Source: Bacillota bacterium
Lineage (GTDB): Bacteria; Bacillota; Clostridia; Acetivibrionales; JAKOSZ01
Direction of reading: 5' to 3'
Length of the DNA: 15,227 nt
Assembly (NCBI GenBank): GCA_029776555.1
Contig: JAKOSZ010000235.1
Location: forward strand, 1 to 15,227
The notes beneath the pieces are model-generated. The model saw nothing but the letters and a program-made list of their open reading frames with translations. It searched no databases and had not been told where the DNA came from. Shown piece after piece: positions 1-6,498 of this stretch (within the stretch, counting starts at the first letter, position 1; every line of letters begins with the position of its first letter). The position numbers were made by a program, and so were the translations under genes.

Positions 1-1
1 C

Positions 2-1006
2 ATCGCAAAGAAAATCGGCATGCCCAATTATGACCACATTATCACCGGTGATATGTTAAGAAGCATGAGCGACGAGGAGCTTAGGGAAAAGGTCAGGAAT
101 GTCGGCATATTCTCCCGGGTTGTCCCGGAGCAAAAGATGCGAATCGTCAAGGCGCTCAAGGAAAACGGTGAAATCGTCGCTATGACAGGCGACGGTGTAA
201 ATGATGCGGCCGCACTGAAATATGCCGATATAGGCATTGCCATGGGCAAGCGCGGCAGTGAGGCAGCCTGCGAGGCCGCCGACCTTGTCTTGATGGACGA
301 CAATTTTTCCACCATTGTAGATACCGTCAGGGATGGCCGTCGCATTTATGACAACATCCGCAAGGCTGTTGGTTATGTGTTCACCATCCACATTCCCATT
401 GCTTTTGCGTCCTTGCTCGCCCCAATGCTGGGCATAAGCCCCGACAAGCTCTTGCTGCTGCCGCTTCATGTGGTGCTCCTGGAACTCATTATCGACCCCA
501 CCTGTTCCGTGGTGCTGGAACGCCAGCCTGCCGAAACTGATGTCATGGAACGGAAACCCCGCAGTCCCAAAGAAAAACTGCTTACAGCAGGCTCTTTGCT
601 CAAAAGCGTAATCCAGGGATTGGCGGTGTTTGCAGGATTTTTTGGCACATACTATGTTATGTTGACGCAAAACCCCCAAAACGCCCCTCTTGCAAGAGCG
701 ATGGGCTTAGCCGTTTTCGTGCTTGCCAATTTGTTTCTTGTGCAGGTCAACAGCTCCGGCCATGACTCTGTAATCCGGTCGGTCCAACGGCTTTCGAAAG
801 ATAAAATGATGTGGGCGGTCAATCTCGGCACCCTTGCAGGTCTGCTGCTCATCCTTTATTCGCCCCTGAACGTTTTCTTAAAACTTGCGCCGCTTTCAGG
901 CGCACAGCTCTTTGCAGCGTTTGGAATTGCTGTCGGGTCTGTTTTGTGGTATGAGATTGTCAAGCTAAAAAAAAGGCTTTCCGGGAAACAGAGTGCCGGC
1001 CGTTAG
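2..1006 (+). CDS. P-type cation-transporting ATPase, C-terminal part (5' end outside window)
   Basis: The reading frame is open from the left edge, so the gene starts upstream and only about 334 C-terminal residues are visible. Counting from the Met at position 20, it shows the end of the phosphorylation domain with the FSRVVPEQK stretch (31-39) and the hinge motif TGDGVND (56-62), which binds Mg2+ and is shared by all P-type ATPases. The membrane domain follows, with hydrophobic segments near 117-137, 145-165, 196-214, 228-244, 266-284 and 296-312. The family pumps cations across the cytoplasmic membrane using an aspartyl-phosphate intermediate; the catalytic DKTGT motif lies outside the window. 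The helix LELIIDPTCS (154-163) occupies the place of the cation-binding TM6 of SERCA-type pumps, so a Ca2+/Mn2+-like type II pump is the best guess. That substrate call is inference. No metal-binding N-terminal domain can be judged because it is not in view. Confidence 0.93.
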   Translation: MAKKIGMPNYDHIITGDMLRSMSDEELREKVRNVGIFSRVVPEQKMRIVKALKENGEIVAMTGDGVNDAAALKYADIGIAMGKRGSEAACEAADLVLMDDNFSTIVDTVRDGRRIYDNIRKAVGYVFTIHIPIAFASLLAPMLGISPDKLLLLPLHVVLLELIIDPTCSVVLERQPAETDVMERKPRSPKEKLLTAGSLLKSVIQGLAVFAGFFGTYYVMLTQNPQNAPLARAMGLAVFVLANLFLVQVNSSGHDSVIRSVQRLSKDKMMWAVNLGTLAGLLLILYSPLNVFLKLAPLSGAQLFAAFGIAVGSVLWYEIVKLKKRLSGKQSAGR

Positions 1007-1016
1007 ATGCATGGCT

Positions 1017-1050
1017 GCTTTTACGGTAATAAAAGCCCCGGGTTGTTTTT
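1017..1050 (+). terminator. Probable rho-independent terminator of the P-type ATPase gene
   Basis: Eleven bases after the stop codon there is a 7-bp perfect stem, GCTTTTA / TAAAAGC (1017-1023 and 1030-1036), with a 6-nt loop. A T-run follows at 1046-1050. The T-run is separated from the stem by about nine mostly G/C bases, which is not ideal, so strength is uncertain. Confidence 0.42.
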
Positions 1051-1320
1051 AACAAAAAGTTATCTGTCCCTTCTCCCCTCTCTATGCTATTATTAATATA
1101 TAACGGCATGGTACGGCGATGGGTAGAATGGGCTACATCGACTCACCCTTTCGGCTTTGCCCTGTTTGCCGGTATCTGAAAAGGGCCGGGAGAGCTTTCC
1201 TGGTATGCAGGATACGCCTTCGGTCCGGCGCTTTTCAGGGCTTTAATAAAGCGGCGGTTCAGGCCTTGAAATGGCTGGTGCCCGGCTTAATAAAAACACT
1301 TGTCAAGGAAGGAAAAGCCT
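1051..1320 (+). other. Intergenic leader without a convincing gene, upstream of the esterase gene
   Basis: This 270-nt stretch separates the ATPase terminator from the esterase start. It begins AT-rich, with -10-like hexamers such as TATTAT near 1087-1092, but no good -35 partner is visible. From about 1105 it becomes GC-rich with several short self-complementary segments, for example CGCC/GGCG around 1215-1230 and GCCCT/AGGGC around 1160-1187. It does not match a riboswitch class I can recognise by eye. An open frame of 73 codons (1119-1340) runs through it and into the esterase gene, but it has no good ribosome binding site and no recognisable protein character. Confidence 0.4.
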
Positions 1321-2658
1321 ATGAGTACAAAACTGCCTAAGCCTGAAATGCATGTGAGGTCTGTGCGTTCAGAGGAGATTGAGCTTAAATTCATTGTGCA
1401 GATGCCCAGAGCGCATGATTTTTCAAAAAGGGTCGAGGCCGGCGAGAAGGTCCCCGTATTTGTTTCCCTCCACGGGTCCGGAGGCCATAACTATTTAAAC
1501 GGGCTTATGGAAGGAGCCGAGGGAACCGTAAACCTCGAATACGTGGACGACAGCTTCGAATACCCCTTTATCGTCCTTGCTCCCAGCCTGCCCACCAGGG
1601 AAGACGGACGTTATGCCTGCAGGGGATGGGGGGCAATCGCGGACCTGGTCATAAAGGCCTTGGACCTGGTGCTGGATGAATTCCCGGCGGACAGGGACAG
1701 GGTCTACCTGGGCGGCTTCAGCATGGGAGGCAGGGGCACCTGGGACGTGGCAATAAAGTATCCCGAAAGGTTTGCGGCGCTGGTTCCGGCAGCAGGCTGG
1801 AGAGAGACAGAAGGCCTGGAAAGGATCAAGCATCTGCCCATATGGGTGTTCCACGGGCTTAAGGACCCGGTGGTGTATTATTTCAGGGCAAAACCCCTGG
1901 TAGACAGGCTTCTCGAACTGGGAGCCGAGGTTACACTGACAACATTTCCCGGCGGCCACGTGTTGGAGAAGGAGATTTTCTCCGAGGGCACCATGCGCTG
2001 GCTGTTGAAATACACCGTTTCCGGCAGCGCAGCGAGAGCCCGGGAAATGGAAGAAAGAGAAGCCAAAGCCAGGGCATTGGAAGCTTCCCGTCCATGCGGG
2101 AAGGCTTATAAGGGTACGCCGGTGATTGACGGCGAGATAGACCCCGTATGGGACAGGGCCGAATTCCTGGAAACCAGGGTAAATGTAACCGGCAACGACA
2201 GCGCCTGGGCACGCTTTAAGCTCCTCTGGGATGAGAACTACCTGTACGTGCTGGCTGACGTGACCGACGCCACACCCGTTACATCCACCCAGGAGGTCAA
2301 GGACCAGGATTCGGTGGAGATGTTTGTCGACTACTACAGGAAAGGAAAGGGCGTATACGATGAGGGCTGCGGTCAGTACCGGGTCTCCAGGGAGAACCGG
2401 AAGTCCGGTTTCGGGCCCATTCTGCTTGAAAAATTCGTCACGGCGGTAAAGCCCACCAGTAAAGGTTACCTGGTAGAGGCGGCAATACCTTTCCATGAAG
2501 GGATAAAGGGCAGCGAGGGCATGACCATAGGCTTTGAGCTGAAAGTAAATGACGACATGGGCAACGGGAAAAAGGAAGGGGTAAAAGCCTGGGCCGATGA
2601 CGGCAACAACGCCTGGGCCGACCCCTCGGTATTCGGGAAGATTCAGCTTGTGAAATAG
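1321..2658 (+). CDS. Esterase (alpha/beta-hydrolase) with C-terminal CBM9-like sugar-binding domain
   Basis: A 445-residue protein in two parts. Residues 1 to about 235 form an alpha/beta-hydrolase of the esterase / feruloyl-esterase-like type: oxyanion-loop region SLHGSGG (49-55), nucleophile motif GFSMG with Ser134, probable acid Asp182 in FHGLKDP, and His213 in FPGGHV. After a charged linker (about 240-260) comes a CBM9-like beta-sandwich (about 262-445), with the family's IDGEIDPVWDRAE opening and a LYVLADVTD strand. CBM9 domains bind sugar chain ends, and such fusions usually act on acylated plant polysaccharides or oligosaccharides. ATG at 1321 is chosen because AAGGAAGG (1306-1313) lies 7 nt upstream; a TTG at 1300 in frame is less likely. 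There is no signal peptide or lipobox at either start, which is odd for a polysaccharide-binding enzyme. The exact ester substrate is unknown. Confidence 0.9.
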   Translation: MSTKLPKPEMHVRSVRSEEIELKFIVQMPRAHDFSKRVEAGEKVPVFVSLHGSGGHNYLNGLMEGAEGTVNLEYVDDSFEYPFIVLAPSLPTREDGRYACRGWGAIADLVIKALDLVLDEFPADRDRVYLGGFSMGGRGTWDVAIKYPERFAALVPAAGWRETEGLERIKHLPIWVFHGLKDPVVYYFRAKPLVDRLLELGAEVTLTTFPGGHVLEKEIFSEGTMRWLLKYTVSGSAARAREMEEREAKARALEASRPCGKAYKGTPVIDGEIDPVWDRAEFLETRVNVTGNDSAWARFKLLWDENYLYVLADVTDATPVTSTQEVKDQDSVEMFVDYYRKGKGVYDEGCGQYRVSRENRKSGFGPILLEKFVTAVKPTSKGYLVEAAIPFHEGIKGSEGMTIGFELKVNDDMGNGKKEGVKAWADDGNNAWADPSVFGKIQLVK

Positions 2659-2739
2659 TCACAGGAAGGTATTTTCCCCACCGGTCAGTTGTCGTATTTG
2701 TGACAGAAAGGAGCAAAAGGCAGGGGGGAGGCTTTCCCA

Positions 2740-2796
2740 CTGCTGCTTAAGTAAAGGCAGGGCAATTTGTCGGCCTGTTTAAGCTTAAGTCAGCAG
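2740..2796 (+). promoter_or_regulatory. Long imperfect hairpin in the leader of the DUF1638 gene
   Basis: CTGCTGCTTAAG (2740-2751) can pair with CTTAAGTCAGCAG (2784-2796) over 12 bp with one bulged T. Inside it, TAAA and CAGG pair with TTTA and CCTG, leaving a loop of about 12 nt. It ends 45 nt before the chosen ATG of the downstream gene. There is no T-run after it, so it is not a standard terminator. It could be an mRNA-stabilising or regulatory structure, or a remnant of an inverted repeat. Confidence 0.4.
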
Positions 2797-2841
2797 GATT
2801 ATAAAAACCAATCCAACCTGGTAAAAGAGGTAGAAACGATC

Positions 2842-3561
2842 ATGTGTAAAGGGAAGAACTGTTTTGTCATAAGCTGCCATGTAATGTGGAGGGAGATTTG
2901 CTATTTCGCATCCCTGTCCGAAAATATCCACAATATCAGGTTTTTAAGGCAGGGCTTGCACAACACCCCCGACTTACTGAGAAAAGAGCTGCAAGAGGCC
3001 ATAGACGAGGTAGACGGCCAGTACCCGTATATTCTCATAGGTTACGGCCTTTGCTGCAACGGGATAGTGGGAATTAAAGCGCAGAAAAGCACTCTGGTAA
3101 TAATGAGGGGCCACGACTGCATAACTTTCTTCCTTGGGTCCAAGGAGCGGTATAAGGAATATTTTGACAAGCACCCCGGCACCTACTGGTACACCCCCGG
3201 ATGGATTGAAACGAGCTTACAGCCGGGGAAAGAGAGGTACGAGAAAATACTTAATGAATATATTGAAAAATACGGGGAAGACAACGCAGAGTACCTGATG
3301 GAGATGGAACAGGGCTGGTTGAAGGAGTATAACAACGCCGCTTACGTAGACCAGGGTTTCCTGGACAGCACCAAGTACAAGGAATACACAAAAGAATGCG
3401 CCAAATGGCTGGGCTGGAACTACGACGAGCTGACCGGCTCTACCCAGCTCATAAAGGACTTCTTAAACGGCGACTGGGATGAGGAGAGGTTCTTAATTGT
3501 AAAACCCGGGGAAACCATAGCCGCCTCCAACGACGACAACATTATCAAGGCAGACCCGTGA
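2842..3561 (+). CDS. DUF1638 family protein
   Basis: A 239-residue protein that resembles the DUF1638 family. The features I rely on are an N-terminal VISCHVMWREICYF stretch (about residues 9-22), the glycine-rich LIGYGLCCNGIVGI (about 71-84), the VIMRGHDCITFFLGS stretch (about 92-106) and the PGTYWYTPGWIE stretch. Cys and His in GLCCNG, the N-terminal CH and RGHDC look like candidate metal or cofactor ligands. Family members are frequently found beside corrinoid-dependent methyltransferase genes in methanogens and acetogens, but their biochemical role is unproven. No methyltransferase, corrinoid protein or RamA-like activator is visible here. I prefer ATG at 2842 (AAAGAGGT at 2824-2831) over an in-frame TTG at 2767, because the extra residues are not family-like and overlap a hairpin. 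It is probably cytoplasmic, since no signal sequence or membrane segment is seen. Confidence 0.78.
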   Translation: MCKGKNCFVISCHVMWREICYFASLSENIHNIRFLRQGLHNTPDLLRKELQEAIDEVDGQYPYILIGYGLCCNGIVGIKAQKSTLVIMRGHDCITFFLGSKERYKEYFDKHPGTYWYTPGWIETSLQPGKERYEKILNEYIEKYGEDNAEYLMEMEQGWLKEYNNAAYVDQGFLDSTKYKEYTKECAKWLGWNYDELTGSTQLIKDFLNGDWDEERFLIVKPGETIAASNDDNIIKADP

Positions 3562-3580
3562 GTCACCGCCAGTTCTTTCT

Positions 3581-4627
3581 TCACTCGTCAAGCTCATCCT
3601 GGTATTTTACGAGTATGGATTGGGTTCCAAGGCTTTTCATCTCCTCTATAAACTCATTGATGTCCAAGGAGCCATAACAGAGTTTCTCTAATTGCATTTC
3701 ATAGAAGGCCTTGTTCCTTTTGGCCAGTTCCTCCCTTAAGTCAAGACTGGGGTTAAATCCGTTGTGGGGAGGAAACGAGGATGCGTAAAGTGAATTAAAT
3801 CTATCAAATATTACTATTGGTTCTTTCTCAGGGAACATTTCTTCAAATTCTGACTTAAACGGCATAATAAACCTGTTAAATATCCTGCTGCGTATGTCTC
3901 CTTTCGGTACTATTTTTCCATCTTCTATAGAGTAATCTGTACCTTCAAAACCATAATTCAGTAGCAAAAAATTCTCGGGACTTGAATTCAGCCAGTTTAT
4001 AAACTGCAGCACCTCTTTTGCATGCTGGCTCTGCGAGCTTATGAACCATCCTATATTTAAAGGATTATTATTCAGCTCGATGCCTGGACATAAAGGTGAT
4101 TGAACCCAGGTGTCTTTGTCAAAAAGAGGAGAAGGATTTAAACCGTAATAATGTTTTATGTAGGAAGCCGGTTTCTTTTCTGTAGATGTATAAATGTGCG
4201 TCATCGGATACCTGTTTAAAAACAAGGCCCAATTCTTAAAAGTGTCGGTCTCTTCAAACGGGATAAGCTTCATTTCCGGGTCATCCCTCCGGTATACTAC
4301 ATACCCGTCACAGAGGGCATACCCGTCATGGGCGGCAACAAACTCCCAAAACCCGTCCATAGGGTCACATTGCAGGGGATAAAATACAATCTCTTTTTTC
4401 TCAACCATGTTTGTATATTTTGTAAGGTCTTCAAAGGTTTCGATTTTTTCAATACCATATTTCTCCATAAGTTTTTGGCTTGTTACGGCAATCAACGAAT
4501 AAAATCTGCCTTTGCCATAAGGTATGGTATAAAGCCGCTCGTTATACGTGACACTGTCTATCTCCTCCTGGCTGAAAGAGGAGAAATAATGTGGGGCGTA
4601 ACTGGGCAGAAGGTCGGTTAAGTCCAT
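3581..4627 (-). CDS. Solute-binding lipoprotein, C-terminal part, separated from its N-terminus by a frameshift
   Basis: These 348 residues form most of a family-1-type extracellular solute-binding protein of an ABC importer. Typical elements are MDLTDLLPSYAPHY at the start, a LYTIPYG strand, the NPLNIGWFISSQSQHAKEVLQFINWL helix region, and the YGFEGTDYSIEDGK segment common in sugar/peptide-binding proteins of Clostridia. The frame is open upstream of this ATG back to about 4668 and would read QLIEKYIIEGHFMDLTDLL, which matches the family. The ATG at 4627 is therefore an internal Met rather than a true start, and it has no good ribosome binding site. The N-terminal lipoprotein part is the separate open frame at 4657-5160. 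Adding one base in an A-run at 4666-4669 would give a single 526-residue protein. No permease or ATPase genes are adjacent. The gene converges on the DUF1638 gene with a 19-nt gap. Confidence 0.8.
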   Translation of the reverse strand: MDLTDLLPSYAPHYFSSFSQEEIDSVTYNERLYTIPYGKGRFYSLIAVTSQKLMEKYGIEKIETFEDLTKYTNMVEKKEIVFYPLQCDPMDGFWEFVAAHDGYALCDGYVVYRRDDPEMKLIPFEETDTFKNWALFLNRYPMTHIYTSTEKKPASYIKHYYGLNPSPLFDKDTWVQSPLCPGIELNNNPLNIGWFISSQSQHAKEVLQFINWLNSSPENFLLLNYGFEGTDYSIEDGKIVPKGDIRSRIFNRFIMPFKSEFEEMFPEKEPIVIFDRFNSLYASSFPPHNGFNPSLDLREELAKRNKAFYEMQLEKLCYGSLDINEFIEEMKSLGTQSILVKYQDELDE

Positions 4628-4656
4628 GAAATGCCCTTCGATTATATATTTTTCTA

Positions 4657-5160
4657 TTAACTGTCTTTTGCCAAAGTGTCGATATGGGACCCAAAGATGG
4701 GAAATATCATCAGGTCAAAAGGCTGCTCCAATTTTAGAAATCCTTCCAACAGTGCGTTTTCGGCTTCTACTGGTATTTCACCGTTGTCGTATTCTATAAA
4801 CGAAATATTCCTTTTCCCCAGTTCACTCCTCGCTTCTGGTATGTCCCACATCAATCGTATGTCAAAGCCCAGGTTAAGGGTCTTGCTGAGTTGTTTTTCA
4901 ATTTCATCAAAAACTCTTCGGACCCTCTTATATTCTTTATTAGATATGTACGGAGCATATATCGTCAGTGTAGTTTTTTCAGTGTTGGTTATTATATCAG
5001 TGATATCTGTTTCATCTGCATCATCTGCGTCATCTGTTATATTAGTGTTTTCAGTATTAACAGGGTTTTCATTTCTCCTGTCCGGCTTGTCGCAAGAGGT
5101 CACAACCATGGATAATGCAAGCATAAAGGCGAAAACCAGGTATTTTATCCTTATTGACAT
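4657..5160 (-). CDS. Solute-binding lipoprotein, N-terminal part, ended early by a frameshift
   Basis: A 167-residue open frame that begins as a lipoprotein: basic start, hydrophobic stretch (about residues 7-22) and lipobox VVTSC with the lipidated Cys at 23. An Asp/Thr-rich tether follows (about 38-62), encoded partly by 9-nt tandem repeats. The mature domain then starts with TTLTIYAPYISNKEYKR. It ends at LAKDS just where the frame of the 3581-4627 segment takes over, so the two are halves of one gene broken by one base. If translated as it stands, the product is a truncated lipoprotein unlikely to bind ligand. The upstream AAAAGG sits about 10 nt before the ATG, and a promoter candidate lies at 5213-5241. 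The intact product would be tethered to the outer face of the membrane and deliver solute to an ABC permease encoded elsewhere. Confidence 0.82.
   Translation of the reverse strand: MSIRIKYLVFAFMLALSMVVTSCDKPDRRNENPVNTENTNITDDADDADETDITDIITNTEKTTLTIYAPYISNKEYKRVRRVFDEIEKQLSKTLNLGFDIRLMWDIPEARSELGKRNISFIEYDNGEIPVEAENALLEGFLKLEQPFDLMIFPIFGSHIDTLAKDS
5012..5038 (-). repeat. Three 9-nt tandem repeats encoding the Asp-rich lipoprotein tether
   Basis: On the plus strand the unit TCATCTGYN occurs three times in a row (5012-5020, 5021-5029, 5030-5038). In the minus-strand gene it encodes the Asp-Ala-Asp repeat just after the lipidated Cys region. Its length is a multiple of three, so slippage would change the tether length but not the frame. 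Confidence 0.7.
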
Positions 5161-5197
5161 ATTACCACTATCCTTTTTTCATTTTTTCTACAGGCAG

Positions 5198-5241
5198 CTG
5201 TATTTAATATACAGTCTAATCATAATATGTTTTTTTATCAA
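5198..5241 (-). promoter_or_regulatory. Candidate promoter with an overlapping operator-like palindrome for the lipoprotein gene
   Basis: Read on the minus strand, TTGATA (5236-5241) and TAGACT (5213-5218) are spaced by 17 nt, giving a fair sigma-A-type promoter for the lipoprotein gene starting at 5160. A perfect 6-bp palindrome, CTGTAT-TTAAT-ATACAG (5198-5214), overlaps the -10 end and the expected start of transcription, a typical place for a repressor operator. No regulator gene is next to it. The -10 match is only four of six. Confidence 0.4.
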
Positions 5242-5272
5242 GACTGGAGTCGCCGGGGAGACTCATCTCTGA

Positions 5273-5682
5273 CTCCTGAAAAAAGGATACCTTGGAGGAT
5301 TTCAATTTGGAAATGCAGTGACATTCTGTGCAAAGCCTTACGATGCAGCTTTTATATATCCAATGCAACCAAAATCCAATGGAACATATATCCCCTGTAT
5401 CCAGAAAGGCCAAGCATAATATATCCGTCAATGGAAAACATAATCGGGATCAGCGCAAAATCAGAAAACGCCGAGGATGTGCTTCGTTTTATTGAATGGG
5501 TGCACGCCAGCCAGGAGAATTACGATTTATTTGTGTACGGAATAGAGGGGAAGGACTATACTATTGAAAACGGCAGGTTGAAGAGACTGGGTGATTTCTA
5601 TCTTACGAGTGACCCAGCGTTCTGGGATATTGACTATATGAGGGACGAGACAGCATTCTCAAGAGACTTTATGGCACAGTAA
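5273..5682 (+). pseudogene. 3' remnant of a paralogous solute-binding protein gene, first two frames
   Basis: Two successive reading frames both carry solute-binding-protein sequence. In the first (5273-5419), LGGFQFGNAVTFCAKPYDAA and IYPMQPKSNGTYIPCIQKGQ are readable before a stop at 5417. In the second (about 5410 to the stop at 5680-5682) the text continues as IIYPSMENIIGISAKS, ENAEDVLRFIEWVHASQENY and YGIEGKDYTIENG. The last part lines up with HAKEVLQFINWLNSSPENF and YGFEGTDYSIEDG of the minus-strand lipoprotein, so it is a paralogue. The switch between frames fits loss of one base near 5400-5417. The frame is closed upstream at 5270, and no N-terminal half or lipobox is present, so the gene is both truncated and frameshifted. 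An ATG at 5434 could start a short product, but a function is unlikely. Confidence 0.72.
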
Positions 5683-5705
5683 AATACATATCCGGCCTGG
5701 AAGAG

Positions 5706-5969
5706 GTGTTAAGCCCCAGTTATAAGTTGGACCTGACAGATGTTGTAAACTCGTCCAGCAAGTATATAACATACCCGGGAGATCGTAAAGAAAACAGCAG
5801 GTTACTTCTTTATGCTCAGGTCAATTGGGCCCAAAGGATGGCTTCTTCGGATAGACTAAATGATGCTATAAAGAGATTAGAGGAAGAATCAGGCACGGAT
5901 GTCCTGACCAGTGCGCTGCAGGTTGCAATTAATAACTGGCTGGACAAGAAGAAAGAACCCGAGGAGTAA
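5706..5969 (+). pseudogene. C-terminal end of the same broken solute-binding protein gene, third frame
   Basis: This open frame encodes 87 residues starting at a GTG at 5706. The same frame is open upstream to about 5661 and reads YGTVKYISGLEEVLSPSYKL, continuing directly from the segment that stops at 5682. It ends with a helical, charged tail (RLNDAIKRLEEESG ... NWLDKKKEPEE) of the kind that closes these binding proteins; the minus-strand paralogue has the analogous LREELAKRNKAFYEMQLEK region. Moving from the previous frame again needs one missing base, around 5670-5682. It is best read as the 3' end of one decayed gene rather than a separate small protein. The stop overlaps a GAGGAG sequence that could serve the short frame starting at 5971. 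Confidence 0.68.
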
Positions 5970-5970
5970 A

Positions 5971-6108
5971 ATGAATGAAGCTTTTACCAACACACTTCTC
6001 CGCCAGTTTCAGTCAGAACGCAAACCTCTGCTTGTGCATAAGTGTTTTGATATGGACAAGGAGGCAATCCATATCCATGATGAAGGGAACAACTGCGATA
6101 ATACTTAA
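5971..6108 (+). CDS. Possible small protein of 45 residues, function unknown
   Basis: ATG at 5971 lies 4 nt after GAGGAG (5961-5966) and one base after the stop of the upstream remnant, which is good spacing for coupled re-initiation. The predicted product begins MNEAFTNTLLRQFQSERK and ends with a His/Asp-rich tail. It has no signal peptide, membrane segment or family I recognise. Its 3' end overlaps the ribosome binding site and start of the next lipoprotein remnant in another frame. It may be a chance frame in decaying DNA. Confidence 0.25.
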   Translation: MNEAFTNTLLRQFQSERKPLLVHKCFDMDKEAIHIHDEGNNCDNT

Positions 6109-6250
6109 CATATTTCTGCTGTGTACGTTATCGGCAGGATGCCAAAGGGACAATAAAGAAGAAACGCCCGAGGAGGTCGAATATAAACCGGACCCCGCGA
6201 CCATCGTGGTGTATGTGCCCGATACAGCAGACGAGTTTATAGAAGGGTAA
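6077..6250 (+). pseudogene. 5' remnant of a solute-binding lipoprotein gene, cut off after 57 codons
   Basis: The frame starts at ATG 6077 (or 6080) behind a consensus AAGGAGG (6058-6064), slightly far at 12 nt. It encodes a complete lipoprotein signal: MMKGTT, a hydrophobic core and a CTLSAGC lipobox. A short charged tether and the first strand of a binding protein follow, ATIVVYVPDTADEFIEG, comparable to TTLTIYAPYISNKEY in the minus-strand gene. A stop comes at once, at 6248, and no continuation of the domain is recognisable before the tRNA gene 27 nt further on. This looks like the 5' end of a third paralogue whose remainder has been deleted. A genuine short lipoprotein is possible but less likely. 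Its start signals are intact, so it may still be translated. Confidence 0.62.
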
Positions 6251-6277
6251 AGACCTGGACGCCTGGAGACAAAATAA

Positions 6278-6354
<77 letters not shown>

Positions 6355-6372
6355 GCAAACAGTGCATTTATA

Positions 6373-6401
6373 ATGATAATACATCTCGGCTAAAAAATCA
6401 A
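6373..6401 (-). promoter_or_regulatory. Promoter for tRNA-Arg
   Basis: On the minus strand TTGATT (6396-6401) and TATCAT (6373-6378) are separated by 17 nt. This places transcription start about 10 nt before the tRNA 5' end, which fits a sigma-A promoter for a single-gene tRNA unit. Confidence 0.5.
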
Positions 6402-6498
6402 CCCATGGAGTGCATCCCGATTGTGTTTGTGCTCACTTTCACCGGCTGTTTAAAAGCTTGGGCATCACTTATTCTCTGTTGTGGAAACTGTTTTCAGC

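Noticed and set aside
1119..1340. 73-codon open frame between the ATPase and the esterase
   Set aside because: It has no good ribosome binding site, no recognisable domain, an unusual Arg/Cys-rich composition, and it runs into the well-supported esterase start.
1495..2496. 333-codon frame antisense to the esterase gene
   Set aside because: It is a shadow of the GC-rich codon pattern of the plus-strand gene. The plus-strand product has clear domains and a ribosome binding site, and the antisense product has none.
4666..4669. Programmed ribosomal frameshift in the lipoprotein gene
   Set aside because: The slip site is only four A's without a canonical heptamer, and this gene family is not known to use frameshifting. 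Mutation or sequencing error is simpler.
6254..6267. Short direct repeat CCTGGA-CG-CCTGGA near the tRNA 3' end
   Set aside because: Six bases twice is too short to be evidence of an attachment site or target duplication.
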